Positions 12,531 through 24,053 are shown, numbered from the stretch's first letter. The stretch: 64,000 bases of DNA from Areca catechu (GCA_021397845.1 CM038044.1:60735851-60799850), one strand, 5' to 3'. Program-made: numbers and translations. The notes: generated from the sequence alone by a model not told the origin.

Positions 12531-13165
12531 ATTCTTCTAGGATGGGAGGAACTCGATCTGTCGAGTAAGGATCGGTTTGACTGTGGTATTTTTCTAATAG
12601 ATCTGGGTCAATTTGTTGTAGATCCTCTCGGGTGATCCAAGAGTCTTCAGATTCTGGTCAGCCATGCTAATGAACCAGATAATGCTGATAACCTTTATTT
12701 CTTGTAGTAATCACTTGGTGATCTAAGATACGTTTAGTCTTGTCTCTCTGGTCTAGTGGAATTGCTGGTGGACACTCAGGTAGGGTTTCGCTCTCAAAGG
12801 TAGGGTGAGGTCCAAAAGGCTCACTAAGAATTAATGCCGGTTCTTTAAATTCTTTTAGATTAGAAATATTAAATGTGGAGCTAATGCCATAATCAGGTGG
12901 TAACTCTAACACATGCATTAGATCCAATTTTCTTAATTATTTTGAAAGGTCCAGCTCCCCGGGTATGCAATTTCTTCATAGTTTTTGGTGGAAACCTTTT
13001 AGGTCTATGTTTTATCATGACATAGTCCCCTTCATTAAATTCTTTTATTCGTTTACGCAAATCAACCATATGCTTATAAACTTCATTACTTATTTGAATT
13101 TTCTTACTAATTTTTTTATGTAATTCTTTAAGATGCTGTGCATATGACTCGGCAGAGTTAGACAT
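12531..13165 (-). pseudogene. Array A copy 2 integrase C-terminal tail
   Basis: The frame 12893-13165 carries GDYVMIKHRPKRFPPKTMKK and ARGAGPF KIIKKIGSN. The frame 12667-12927 carries LELPPDYGISSTFNISNLKE, then DKTKRILDHQVITTRNKGYQ, a chromodomain-like end. It matches 5282-5916 but has different breaks. Chromodomains are thought to steer integration toward marked chromatin. Confidence 0.8.
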
Positions 13166-14553
13166 TCATGCAGGTGTGGGTAATGGAATGAGGTCGATAA
13201 GTTTCCTAGGTCTGTAACCATGGACAATCTCAAAGGTACTTTTAACAGTAGACCTATTGACCGAGCTGTTGTACGCGAATTTAGCATGAGGTAGTAGTAA
13301 ATCCCAATTTCCTAGTCTCTCTCCAACAAGGCACCTCAATAAATTCCCTAGACTTTTATTTACAACCTCGGTTTGTCCATCAGTTTGAGGGTGGTAAGCA
13401 ATTGAGAATTTCAGTTTTGTTCCTAGTAGGTGCCAAAGGGTTTTCCAAAAATAGCTTATGAAATGGACATCCCTATTAGAAACAATGGTCTTAGGTAACC
13501 CATGTAACTTGACTACTTGATCAAGAAAAAGCTTGGCTACCATGGAGGCATCAAAAGTTTGGGAGTAGGGTATAAAATGGGCCATTTTCAAAAATCTGTC
13601 AACCACTACAAAGATTGAATCGTGTTTTCTAAGAGTCTTGGACAATCCTAAAATGAAGTCCATGCTAAGATCCCGCCATGGACAATCCGGCACAGTTAAA
13701 GGAGTATTTAACCCGGTGTTTTGTCTTTGATGTTTGGCAATCGCACATGTCCTATATCGGGCAACAATATTGGCTACCTGTCTCTTAAGGCCTGGCCAGT
13801 AAAATTTCTCCTCAAGTATCAATATGGTCTTGTTTCTTCCAAAATGGCCAGCCAAACCTCCATCATGGGTTTCCCAAATTAAAAAGTCTCTCAGGGAAGT
13901 CTTTGGAACACAAAGCTTATTTTCCTTAAACAGATAACTATCTAAAAGGGTGTACTCACTGTGATCACTAGATGGTCCCAATTTCAAAGCTTGGTAAACT
14001 TCACTAAAGTCTGGACAGGTATCATACTCATCCGTAAGTCTTTCAAATCCAATGACTTCAATGCTAATCAAGTTTAGAAGTAGGCTTCTACGACTTAATG
14101 CATCTGCTACCTTATTCTCAGTTTTGGCACAGTGTTTCAAGACAAATGTGTAGGCCTGGATGTATTCTACCCACTTAACATGCCTAGGATTCAGCTTTTT
14201 CTGGGAATTAAGATATCTAAGGGCCTCGTGATCAGAAAACACGACAAATTCATGCGATAGTAGATAGTGCCTCCAATACCTTAAAGCTTGCACTACTGCA
14301 CAGAGCTCCTTATCATAGGTGGAATAATTAAGCTTGGCTTCATATAATTTTTGCCAAAGAAAGCTATAGGGTGGCTCTCCTGGCTTAAAACATCACCTAT
14401 TCCAACTCCAGACGCATCACAAGCGACCTCAAAAACCTTAAAAAAATCAGGCAATCTTAAGATAGGTGCTTGTGTCATTTTCTTCTTAACATATAGGAAG
14501 GCCCTATCAGCAGCTTTTGTCCATTCAAATTGGCCTTTCCTAATGCAATCCAT
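13166..14553 (-). pseudogene. Array A copy 2 RNase H and integrase
   Basis: The best preserved stretch of the array is a 375-residue frame (13166-14293). It runs from RNase H (FSDHEALRYLNSQ) through the integrase zinc region (HDGGLAGHF, RTCAIAKHQ) into the core. The first Asp (LSMDFI) and the Glu (TDGQTEVV) are present. The middle position is SNRDVHF, the same Asp-to-Asn change as copy 1, so that change predates the duplication. A frame shift at about 14293 splits it from the RNase H start (ACDASGVGIGDVLSQ, 14293-14553). The break lies inside RNase H. Confidence 0.87.
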
Positions 14554-14622
14554 GATTGGTACAACTATGGTACTAAACCCCCAAATGAATCTTCTATAAA
14601 AAGTAGCGAGGCCATGAAAACT

Positions 14623-14902
14623 TCATACATTATGAACACTTTTTGGCACAGGCCACTCTATAATTGACTTAATCTTTTCGGGGTCAGTAGAAACTCCGTC
14701 AGGTATAACAACAAAACCTAGGAAAATGACTCTATGGATGAAAAAATAACATTTTTTAAGATTAGCGAGGAGACTATTTTCCCTAAGTGCTAAATAGACT
14801 TGATTCAAATGGTCCAAATGATCCTTCTTGGTCCTGCTATATATAAGAATGTCTTCGAAGTAAACTACGACAAACTTTTCTATAAATAACCGTAGGACTT
14901 GA
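14623..14902 (-). pseudogene. Array A copy 2 reverse transcriptase fragment, truncated
   Basis: It contains VVYFEDILIYSRTKKDHLDH and the connection region to PKSVHNV. The active-site motif has Glu where the first Asp is expected, whereas copy 1 has Asn. Upstream RT, protease, gag, leader and primer site are missing because the sequence jumps at about 14902 into the end of an LTR. Confidence 0.85.
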
Positions 14903-15016
14903 ATAAAAATAAATACAAGACTCATAGACTTATTATATGACTTAAATTTCAAGTCTTCTATCCATAAAGAACTTGGCATTAGCTGAAGCCTCTTCCTGAG
15001 CCTAGTGCCCGTACCA
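14903..15016 (-). repeat. Array A third LTR, outer fragment
   Basis: It matches 5167-5281 of LTR 1 (ATAAAAATAAATAC through CCTAGTGCCCGTACCA) and ends exactly where ATTAG recurs. It keeps the outermost LTR terminus, which proves that a full third LTR once closed the array. Confidence 0.88.
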
Positions 15017-15021
15017 ATTAG

Positions 15022-15719
15022 GTTAGGAATTGACCTAGTCTTTTCCTTTTTCCTTCATGTTTTGACTATTCCACTCAAGAACACCTCTTGGACTTGGTCA
15101 ATACTTCAAGGACACCTAAGAGGGCGTGTTGGGCTTCTAGGGGCAGCAAGGGGCTGGCCCAAAAGTGTTTTGGTTCATGGGTTTGGGCCTCTGGAAGCTG
15201 GGGTGGCCTAGTAGCCTGGTAGCAGGAATATTCCATGAAATCTTGCTTCTTTAGGGCTTAGGCTTGGAACTTGGACTTGATTTTTTTGGGCTAGGATGTA
15301 GACGGACCTCTGAAATCATGGATACCCTGGTTTGAGAATATGCTCTGGCATCTGGACTGGAATCTGGGCATCTAGAGGGCATTTGGAATGAATCAGGATT
15401 TCTGGAAGCATCTTGGATCCTTGGTTGTTACACAAAATCCACTGTGCTGATGTAGTGCCCTCTGACTCCTGAATGTTGCCTGGTGGAACTCCAAAATATG
15501 GTGACCTCTTCTCTTGTACAAAAATTGGGCTCATACTAGACTCATATTAATGTACAGGACTCAAAATACAGACTAGGTTGAGGGTTGAGACAAACAACTA
15601 ACCTCAACATATTACAGGATTCAATCATAATTGATTACAAAATTTCCAAAACTTTGATATATGACTAATTAAACCATATGAGATCCAGAGATCTATGTCT
15701 GATCTTGGTATCCCCACCA
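15022..15719 (-). repeat. Element B 3' LTR, right part
   Basis: It continues B's LTR after the array and matches 32774-33474. It ends TATCCCCACCA on the plus strand. The next bases, ATTCTCTCGGGG, are the complement of the polypurine tract expected just inside a 3' LTR. Together with 3109-3977 it gives about 1567 bp, against 1572 bp for the intact copy. Confidence 0.9.
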
Positions 15720-15926
15720 ATTCTCTCGGGGCAGGAGGAACTCGACCCCGTCGAGTATGGGTCAATTTGGCTCAAGGAGGGTCTGGATTGAGGCGCTGCA
15801 AATCCGCACCAGCATTCTACAGGTCCTCAAATTCTGGCTGACCTTGCCACCAGACCAAATATCGCTGACAGTCTCTATCTTGGTACCGATAGCTTGATCA
15901 TCCCAAGCTCTTTCAATCTTTACCTC
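15720..15926 (-). pseudogene. Element B integrase tail, distal part
   Basis: Read on the minus strand from 15926, the translation KIERAWDDQAIGTKIE aligns with the chromodomain-like KILDDQVISTRNRG of element G. It is the continuation of the frame at 27391-27765, separated from it by Sirevirus C. ACCTC at 15922-15926 is repeated at 27386-27390. Confidence 0.7.
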
Positions 15927-17525
15927 TGTTGCCCAGTAAGCAATCCAAGAGGGGGGGTGAATTGGATCTCTAAAAATTAATATAAGCTATTAACTTACAA
16001 AACTTGATACAAAGCAAGGCAATCTAATTCAACAAATATATATAAGCACGGTACTATGATTCAAATGCAATTCTCTAAAATATAAGTGCAGCACAAATTA
16101 AGAGCAATAAATAAAGAGCAAAGAGAGAGAGATCAAGCAATCACAAACTCCAAGAGCTATAGTGGTTCGGTGCCAACCATGCACCTACATCCACTCACCA
16201 AGATCCCCTTGGGAATTTACTATAATCACACGATTACAGCCGATTAGTTTTCCGGGCTCACTAATCAATACCCGACTTGTTTTCACAAGGTTCACAAGTC
16301 AAACCTCACTTGGTTTTACGGGCTAACCAAGAACTTAATTGGTTTTCGTAAGGCTAACCAACAACCTCCCTTGGTTTTCTTGGCTAACCAAGAACCTTAG
16401 TGGTTTTGTGGGCTAACCACCAACCTAATTAGTTTTCCAAGGCTTACCAATAACCTCACTTGGTTTTATAATTGGCTAACCAAGAACCCTTACAAGAAAT
16501 AATGTTTAGAAATAAAGAACCAATGTAAGCTTTTAATAACAAAGTGAATATCTTGATGTAGCTCGATGTAGAGTTGCTTTGTACTTGTTGAAGCCTTTTG
16601 AATGCTCAAGTATGGATGGTCTTCAATGCTCTTGATGGCTTTTGAATGCTTGGAGGCTTCCTTTAGCTTGTGAGTGGTTGAAACTTGAATGAGTAGGAGT
16701 TAAGGCTCTTCTCTCTTCTTTTCTCTCAAAACTCTTTAATGGTATTCAGTATCATATGTTTAGATTTGATTTGGAGCAAATAAATACCCTCCCAAGGCCT
16801 CAAAATTGAAATCTAGCCGTTACACTTGAAAAACTAGCCATTGGGGGCATTTTGGATGAGTTCTGCGATTGAAAAAACTAGCCGTTACTGTTGCCAGAAC
16901 TCCATGTGTCGATACTTCCTCAGTTGAGTCGACATAAAAGGTCAACACATGTTCTTCTTGAGTTGACATATAGTTCAAAAAACTCCATTCAGATTCTTTG
17001 AAAATCTCAGATGTGTCGACACCTTTCCAGTTGAGTCGACACCTTACTTCTATGTGTTGATACTTCAGCTGCTCCTTCAATATCTGCAAATACTGTGGCT
17101 TGAAAGTCTCAGGCGATGTGTTGATCCATGTGTCGATACCTTGAGTCGACACTTCAGGTCCATGTGTCGACACTTCATCTATGCCATCTGAAACTTTGCT
17201 GCGTACCGGCCTGAGTTGATACTTCTTCTTCATGTGTCGACACTTCATGTCATGTGTCGACACTTCACTGAAAAATACATAGAAACTACTGAATTTGAAC
17301 TGGAACAATATTCTACTTAACTTGGCCATCCATTTAACCATCTCTTAAGTATCCAAGTCCTCTTTGAGTAAACTTTTCTATCAAACTTGGCTTCTTCAAG
17401 ATAATTTGGCTTTTTCAAATTTTGTGAGCACCTTTTCAATAAAAACACACTCAAAGCAAACAATTAGTCCTCAACTTATACTTAACTATTTTACTTATCA
17501 TCAAAATCAATTAGTGGAGTCAACA
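15927..17525 (-). repeat. Element C 3' LTR
   Basis: It starts TGTTGCCCAGTAAGC and ends GTGGAGTCAACA. It contains a run of alternating AACCAAGAAC/TTGGTTTT blocks (about 16300-16490) and a cluster of about a dozen GTGTCGACAC-type palindromic motifs (about 16905-17275). The whole pairs with 25761-27385 with scattered substitutions. Confidence 0.93.
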
Positions 17526-17539
17526 ATCTCTCCCTTTTT
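17526..17539 (-). other. Element C polypurine tract
   Basis: On the minus strand it reads AAAAAGGGAGAGAT directly before the LTR TGTTGACT. It is the start site of second-strand DNA synthesis and marks the inner edge of the 3' LTR. Confidence 0.85.
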
Positions 17540-18350
17540 GATGATGACAAAACCCTTAAGTATAAATTGCTTTAAAAATAAAGCTTTAAGTGAATTGAAT
17601 ATTGAAAGCATTAAGTATATCAACATTACTTGCATTGAAGATATGCCAATTCAGAATACAAGTAAAAGAGTTAGAGCTTGTTACAAAGATAGAGAGTGTC
17701 AGAACTTTGGTATTTATTTAAATGCATAGAAAGCATATGTTATGATACTCTACAAGAAATTTCAGCAAACAACAAAGCTCCCCCTGAATCAATGATTCAT
17801 AACAAAATTTGTAAAAATCTTTTCAAACATTGAAAGAGGGGTTTTAAGGGTTAAATTTGCTTTGAAAGGATTTTCAAATGAACAAAAAGTAATGCTCCCC
17901 CTTTCTTAAGGAATTTTGTAAATAATTTTCAATTCAGGTTTTTCAAAATTTTGTCTATCCTTTATATCAAACTACTCCACTTTTATTTAGTGAAATATTC
18001 ATTTATACTTAAATCTTATTAAATACTCCTCCTTTTTGTTATCATTAAAAAGGTAGGGAAATAAATAAATTGAATAGTCAAGAAATAGCATAATAAATTC
18101 ATTTTCTAAACTGCATCCCTTTTTATCTTTAAGAAATTTATTCAATTAAAAGTGAAGACATTGAGGTGTAAAAGCAATTCAAGATATAACATTCATTTGC
18201 ATCACAAACATAGAGATGAGGAACAAGATTTTCATATAAACTTAGAGTTTGTACAGCAAACTGATACATAACAAAGATAAAAGTACATATAAGTACAAAA
18301 ACAAACTATCTAAAAGTATATAAAAATCGTAATCCTCATCCATAGACTCA
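17540..18350 (-). other. Element C 3' non-coding region with repeated polypurine-like tracts
   Basis: Besides the tract at the LTR edge, the minus strand shows CAGGGGGAGC near 17780, GAAAGGGGGAGC near 17895 and AAAAAGGAGGAG near 18025. Repeated polypurine motifs before the 3' LTR are a known Sirevirus trait. The plus-strand frame at 17364-17729 overlaps the LTR edge and is not credible as a gene. Confidence 0.6.
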
Positions 18351-20391
18351 TCAGAAGATGAACCATCTCAATCGATTCGGTATCAGTAGAAGATCAAGCT
18401 CGCGGCCATCTCGATCGAAGATCTCTAAGTTTGGTCCGGTTAGCTGTGGAGGGGTGCGATGACCACGTCCTCTACGATGAGTATATGTCCAACCTCTGGC
18501 TTGAATAGTAGAGGTAGATGCAATATCCTTCACAGGAACAGAAGTGATCGAGTCAACCATCTCAGCCCCCACTGGAAGAGATGTGCAATCAAATGAAGGT
18601 CCAAAGTCGAGATGCTGAAAGCAGGGTATATAAAACCCAAGCTCTCGAATAAGTGTTGCAGTATGAAGGGTAGGAGTATCAGTAATCTGTGAATCAAAAG
18701 TAAGGGTCTCAACTATAGTAATAAAAGGTGTATTAAGAACAGTAGTATCAGCTGTAGATTGTATCGGTAAATCTACAAAAGATGTATCCACAATGGGGGT
18801 CGCAATGATAGGTGTATGTACAAATGAAGTATCAATGTTAGGGAAGTCAATAACAGGTGTATCGATAACGGGAGTGAGAATATGAATAGGAATAGGAACT
18901 GGAGTGTGATCATCTGATCTAGAAGGAGAGAATGGAATAGGAGTCTGGGCAGGTGAGATGGATGGGTCAACAACAGGGCTCATAGGCAAATCATTCGTCA
19001 CTTTCGAAACTGGCTCTGAAGCAAGATCAGCAATATCAAATTGGTCTGAGTCAGTCTCCTCGTCTCCATCATCATCTCCGATAACTGTATCACCATCAGT
19101 CTCATCAACTCCAATAGTAGTATCGACACCAGTATCAATGTCAACAATATCATTAGCTGGTGCAGGAGCAGGTACATGAGCAGGAGCAGGAGCAGTTTCT
19201 GCAGCCGGAGTACTCGTCAAAGATCTGGACAGTGCAGAAAGAATAGCCGAGATGCCATGACTAAATCCAATATGGCTCTCTCTCATCTCAGCTATGAATA
19301 CATCAAGACGCTGCCTCATGATGAACATGTCAATCTCATGTGTCTGACTCTGTCTTCTAAACTATCAGAAATGTCTGGAGTCTCCGTCTATGTTGGCTGA
19401 GGCTGTGCAGATGTAGAAGGATCAGATTGAGGAGCAACTGCTTGCTACGTTGCTGTCTCAGGCTGAGTCTCACTGGGTCTAGCCTCACCTGAAAGAATCT
19501 GCTCCTCCTCTACTGTGTAATCATCATCACTCGATCCTCGGCCTGACTTGATATCCTACGTGTCCACTGGCCTCAGACTAAATGATAGCCCATCCGATGC
19601 AATGACCTGATGTCATATACATCAGTATGAATGAGTGTACGGTAGGGCTCATCCTGAAAGCTGACTCCATACTCCCGAAACAACAATGTCAGTCCCATGA
19701 CATACGATAAGTAGAGCCTCTGGCTAGTCGACGCCTCTGTAATTTGATGTACCATTAGAACTGGAATGCATACTGGCGTGCACTGAACTAGTGAGACCAT
19801 CATGAGCAACTCTCACTCTATGATATAGTCAAAATGTCTGGTCTTCAGTAGAAGAATCAGGGAGACGATATGGTGCAGCAGTCTTATCACCGCAGATAAC
19901 CTGGATGCTGGTACAGTGGCTCCCTCTAGTAGAATGTCAGACTCGAAAATATATTGGAGACCACTGACTCGATCTATCAGACTGTCAATAACAGATCTGG
20001 TCATAGGTATATCCCATACTCTGCTCAGAATCTCTGAAGAAATGGGGATATCCCATCCTCTAACCTGTGCTATCCAACCATCTGCTTCGCGGGCAAGTGA
20101 TCCGTAGAACTCTCTCATCAGCCCGGGGTAATATCTCTCACCGAGTGAATAGAAAGTGGTCAAACCAGCCTGTCGAATCCACTCTCCAATTTGAAAGTGC
20201 TGCTGGTCCACAAAAGAAAAATCCACTCGGCATCCTCTATCCACTGTCTTCAAGCTCATCTGGCTAGACGGAACAAACAAGGATCGTGCAAGCGGATCCG
20301 GAGCTCTAGACTCATGTCGAGCCTTCGTCCTTCACTCTTCTTCTGGGTTTGACTGACGAGGTCGATGAACAACTTGCTTGCAAGGACCCAT
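18351..20391 (-). pseudogene. Element C env-like extra gene, broken
   Basis: The ATG at 20391 starts MGPCKQVVHRPRQSNPEEE, a stop follows, and the same frame continues in SSQMSLKTVDRGCRVDFSF. The 19813-20280 part has GERYYPGLMREFYGSLARE and VRGWDIPISSEILSRV, the pattern of the plant-transposon-associated domain found in Sirevirus env-like and related extra genes. It continues at 19573-19809 (YLSYVMGLTLLFREYG). After a frame shift near 19330 a 325-residue Pro/Thr/Asp-rich part follows, with many VIDTPIIDTP-like repeats. I see no signal peptide, fusion peptide or clear membrane anchor, so the word env describes position only. The function of this gene class is unknown. Confidence 0.72.
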
Positions 20392-20879
20392 TTCTTAGAT
20401 TCAAAGTTTGGGCAAGGTTTTTGGTAGAAATTTTGGATTTTTAGGGTTTAGGAATTAAAACATAGGAAGGAATCCAACAAAAAATGGCTACCAAACCTCC
20501 AAATCCAAGAAAATGATGGATAAAAGCAACGAAATGGAAGGATGAATAGTAAGGGTGCCTTGCAACCTAGTGTCGGCTCAGAGGAGAAAGGATTTGGGAG
20601 AAAAAATGGTTTGAAAACCCCTTAAATCTCAGTCCACTATCGTTCATGTATCGGCTCACGCATGTGTCGACACATTTTGGTGTCAACACATAAATGTATT
20701 GACTCAATGACTTAAAATCCAAAAAAAATTAGGGATTTCATAGGCATATCAAAATCAATTAAAATAAGATAATTCTAGAGTCAAATCAACAATGATCAAA
20801 CATGATTTATCATGAATAAGGTCAAATTGATCTAGTTTGAGTCAAAGTATGAGAAAGATTTAATCAAATGGATTGATGA
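20392..20879. other. Element C spacer between RNase H and the env-like gene
   Basis: About 490 bp with no coding frame. It holds another GTGTCGACAC motif near 20660 with degenerate neighbours, so the palindromic family is not confined to the LTRs. Confidence 0.5.
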
Positions 20880-22300
20880 TCCCAAGCTCTCTTCTAATCA
20901 TATAGAATCGATCTTCTAGAAGAGGTTTAGTCAAAATATCAGCCAATTGCAATTCAGTACTAATAAATTCAAGCAAAACATCATTGTTTTCTACATGATC
21001 CCTAATAAAATGATGTCTAATTTTAATGTGCTTACTTCTAGAGTGTTAAACATGATTTTTAGTCAAGCAAATTGCATTGGTATTATCACATTTAATAGGA
21101 GTTCTAGCCAACTTGATTCCAAAGTCTTCAAGTTGTTGCTTAATCCATAAGATTTGAGCACAACAACTTCCTACTGCAATATACTCAGCCTCAGCTGTGG
21201 ATAGTGCTATTGAAGTTTGTTTCTTGCTAAACTGTGAGATTAAGTTCACTCCAAGAAATTGACAAGTTCCACTAGTACTCTTTCTATCTAATCTACAACC
21301 AGCAAAATCTGCATCAGAATATCCAATTAATTCAGCAGATGAATTTCTAGCATACCATAAACCAATACTAATAGTACCAGATAGATATGTAATAATGCGC
21401 TTAACAGCCATAAGATGTGATTCTTTAGGTTTGACTGATATCTAGCACACATGCAAACACTAAACATTATATCTAGTCTACTAGCTGTTAGATACAGTAA
21501 AGAGCCTATCATATCTCTGTATAACTTTTGATTTACAGATTTACCATGTTCATCTTTATCAAGTCTACAAGAGGGGCTCATAGGCATACCTATTGGTTTA
21601 GTAGTCTCCATTCCAAACTTCTTGATAATTTCTCTTGTGTACTTAGCTTGGTTAATGAAGATACCATCTGTAGTTTGCTTGATCTAGAGTCTGAGGAAGA
21701 AATTGAGTTCTCCCATCATGCTCATCTCGAAGTCACCCTGCATTAGCTTAGCAAACTCTTGACAAAGAATTTCATTAATAGCACCAAAAATAATATCATC
21801 AATGTATATTTGTACTACTAATAAATCATTATCTTTCTTTTTCAAAAATAGAGTCTTATCAACATTTTCTCTAAAAAATTCATTTTTAATTAGAAATTTG
21901 CTGAGCTTTAAAACCATGCTCTTGGTGCTTGCTTTAATCCATAAGGTGCTTTATGTAATTTAAAAACATGATCAGGATGTGCATGATTTTTAAATCCAGG
22001 TGGTTGTTCAACAAAAACTTTTTCAGTTATAAAACCATTTAAGAAAGCACTCTTAACATTCATTTGAAATAATTTGGAATTCATAAAACAAGCAAATGCT
22101 AATAATAGCCTAATTGCTTCAAATCTAGCAACAGGAGCAAAAGTTTCATCAAAGTCAATCCCTTCCTCCTGATTGTAGCCTTTAGCAACTAGCCTAGCTT
22201 TATTTCTAATAACAATAACATTTTCATCTAATTATTCCTAAATACCCATTTAGTGCCAATAATTGAAACATTAAATGGTCTTTTTATAAGTGTCCAAACA
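20880..22300 (-). pseudogene. Element C reverse transcriptase and RNase H, broken
   Basis: The RT end (21684-21917) keeps the catalytic motif QIYIDDIIFGA. The linker (21327-21611) has KLYRDMIGSLLYLTASRLDI, conserved in copia elements. RNase H (21046-21411) keeps its acidic residues in GYSDADFAG, STAEAEYIA and KCDNTNAI. The upstream RT fingers (21920-22300) are readable only by changing frame. The catalytic residues visible in the C-terminal half are intact, and the loss is due to frameshifts and stops. Confidence 0.85.
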
Positions 22301-22439
22301 TTATTTCTATCAAATTGAATTAATTCTTCTTGCATAGCATTGATCCAATTAGAGTCTTTTTCAACTTCTTCAAAACATTTAGGTTCTACTTGAGATACAA
22401 ATGCTATATAATCATATTCATTTCTAATAGATGCTCGAG

Positions 22440-23562
22440 TTCTTATCCCTTTGGATGGATCACCTAAGATTAATTCCTTAGGATGTCCATGAGCATACCT
22501 TCACTCCTTAGGTAGATCTTGATGCTTTGGAGTGTCATCTTCTTTCTCATCCTTCTCTTGATCTTCTTCATTTGGTTGAGCTTGACCATTCAATGTTAGC
22601 TTCTGAAGCTTGTCAGCACCTGCACAATAATCAGATATATCCGCTTTTCTCGAGGATTTGTTAGTACATTCTTCAAATACAACATGTACTGACTCTTCTA
22701 CAACCAAAGGTTGTTTATTAAATATTCTGTATGCCCTGCTTGATGTAGAGTATCCTAAGAAGATACCTTCATCAGACTTGGCATCGAACTTTCCAAGATG
22801 ATCCTTTCCATTGTTCAAAACAAAACATTTATAACCAAAAACTCAAAAATATTTCAAAGTTGGTTTTCTTTGGTTCTAAAGTTCATAAGGAGTTTTCTCT
22901 AAAATAGGGCAGATTAAAACTCGATTTACAATATAATAGGCTGTATTAATAGCTTCAGCCAAAATATACCTTGGCAAATCATTTTCATAAAACATAGTGC
23001 ATGCCATTTCTTTCAAATTACAGTTTTTCCTTTCTACTATACCATTATGTTGAGGTATTCTAGGTGTAGAAAAATTATATTCTATTCCTTTTTCATTGCA
23101 AAAGTTTTCAAAATCTTGATTTTCAAATTCAGTTCCATGATCACTACAAATACAAACGACTGAAATACCTTTTTTATTTGAAATTTTTCTATAAAACTTT
23201 ATAAGTATAGAAAATGATTCATCTTTTTGTGCTAAAAAGAAAACCCATGTAAATCATGAAAAATCGTCCATAATGACTAATCCATATCTCTTACCTTCTA
23301 GACTTGATGTTCTAGTTGGTCCAAAGAGATCCATTTGAAGTAGTTCAAGTGGCATACTAGTAGTTACAAATCCTTTTGGTTTAAAAGAGGTTTTGACTTG
23401 TTTACCAAATTGACATGCTTGGCAAATTCTATCTTTTTCGAAGCAAATTTTAGGTAAATCTCTAACTAAATTCTTTTTATAAAGTTTTGAAATATGGTAT
23501 ATACTAGCATACCCTAACCTTCTATGCCATAGCCAACTAGTCTCTTCTTTAGTAGAATTCAC
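22440..23562 (-). pseudogene. Element C integrase, broken
   Basis: The frame 23254-23562 has the GAG-pre-integrase region SWLWHRRLGYAS, where Tyr stands at a usual zinc-binding His, then CQACQFGKQ and the first core Asp in LLQMDLFGPT. Between 22820 and 23250 the core is readable only in fragments. The frame 22501-22818 has the conserved post-core segment DAKSDEGIFLGYSTSSRAYR and an acidic linker leading to RT. Confidence 0.82.
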
Positions 23563-23643
23563 TGTAACAAGGCATTCTCGTTGGATAAAGATAGATCATC
23601 AAGGTCTACCAAATAAATATTTCCATGTTTTTTTTCTAATGAA

Positions 23644-24000
23644 TTATACTCCATTTATATCCAGACTAGTAATCACGCAATATGATAATTTAAAAACTAC
23701 TTGAAAATCTTTATCGTAAAACTGACTGATGCTTAAAAGATTATGCTTTAAATCATCAACTAAAAGTACATTACTAATACTATTAGAAGGAGTTATGTGA
23801 ACCTTACCAATACCAATGAATTTTCCTTTACCATTATCACCGAAGGTCACACTCTCTCCATTCAAAGCTTCAAGAGAAGTAAATTGCTTCACATCTTCAG
23901 TCATGTGTCTTGAGCAACCACTGTCTAGATACCAAACTCTTTTGTTCTCCTTGGTTGCAAGACACACCTGCAATAAGATCAAGCTTTGTTCTTAGGTACC
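23644..24000 (-). pseudogene. Element C protease
   Basis: The aspartic protease of copia type is recognised by VWYLDSGCSRHMTED, with the catalytic Asp and the following Ser-Gly present, and by LKHNLLSISQFYDKDF downstream. It would cut the gag-pol precursor. It joins gag in the reading direction with a short broken stretch near 24000-24050. Confidence 0.85.
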
Positions 24001-24053
24001 CAAGCCAACTTGGGTCCTTTAGGGTTAGCATTCAAAATGGTTCCTTTTGGAAC

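Larger units (their letters stand above)
3978..15016 (-). mobile_element. Ty3/gypsy array A: LTR-internal-LTR-internal-truncated LTR
   Basis: An 11.0 kb insertion in B's LTR, flanked by ATTAG at 3973-3977 and 15017-15021. The uninterrupted target, CCCCATTAGGTTAGGAATTG, is visible in B's other LTR near 32764. The order is LTR 3978-5281, full internal region 5282-11218, LTR 11219-12530, partial internal region 12531-14902 (primer end missing), and the outer 115 bp of a third LTR. All parts point to the minus strand. One duplication around the whole array implies one insertion followed by tandem duplication, probably by unequal exchange between LTRs, and then a deletion. Confidence 0.92.

Noticed and set aside
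3978..15016. Integrated plant pararetrovirus
   Set aside because: LTRs with target duplication and an integrase with zinc and core domains are present, which pararetroviruses lack.
16905..17275. Regularly recurring GTGTCGACAC motifs resembling a CRISPR array
   Set aside because: Spacing is irregular, motifs are short palindromes, the same cluster recurs in the other LTR, and the DNA is from a plant.
18351..20391. True viral envelope glycoprotein in C
   Set aside because: No signal peptide, fusion peptide or membrane anchor can be seen; the name env-like is only positional.
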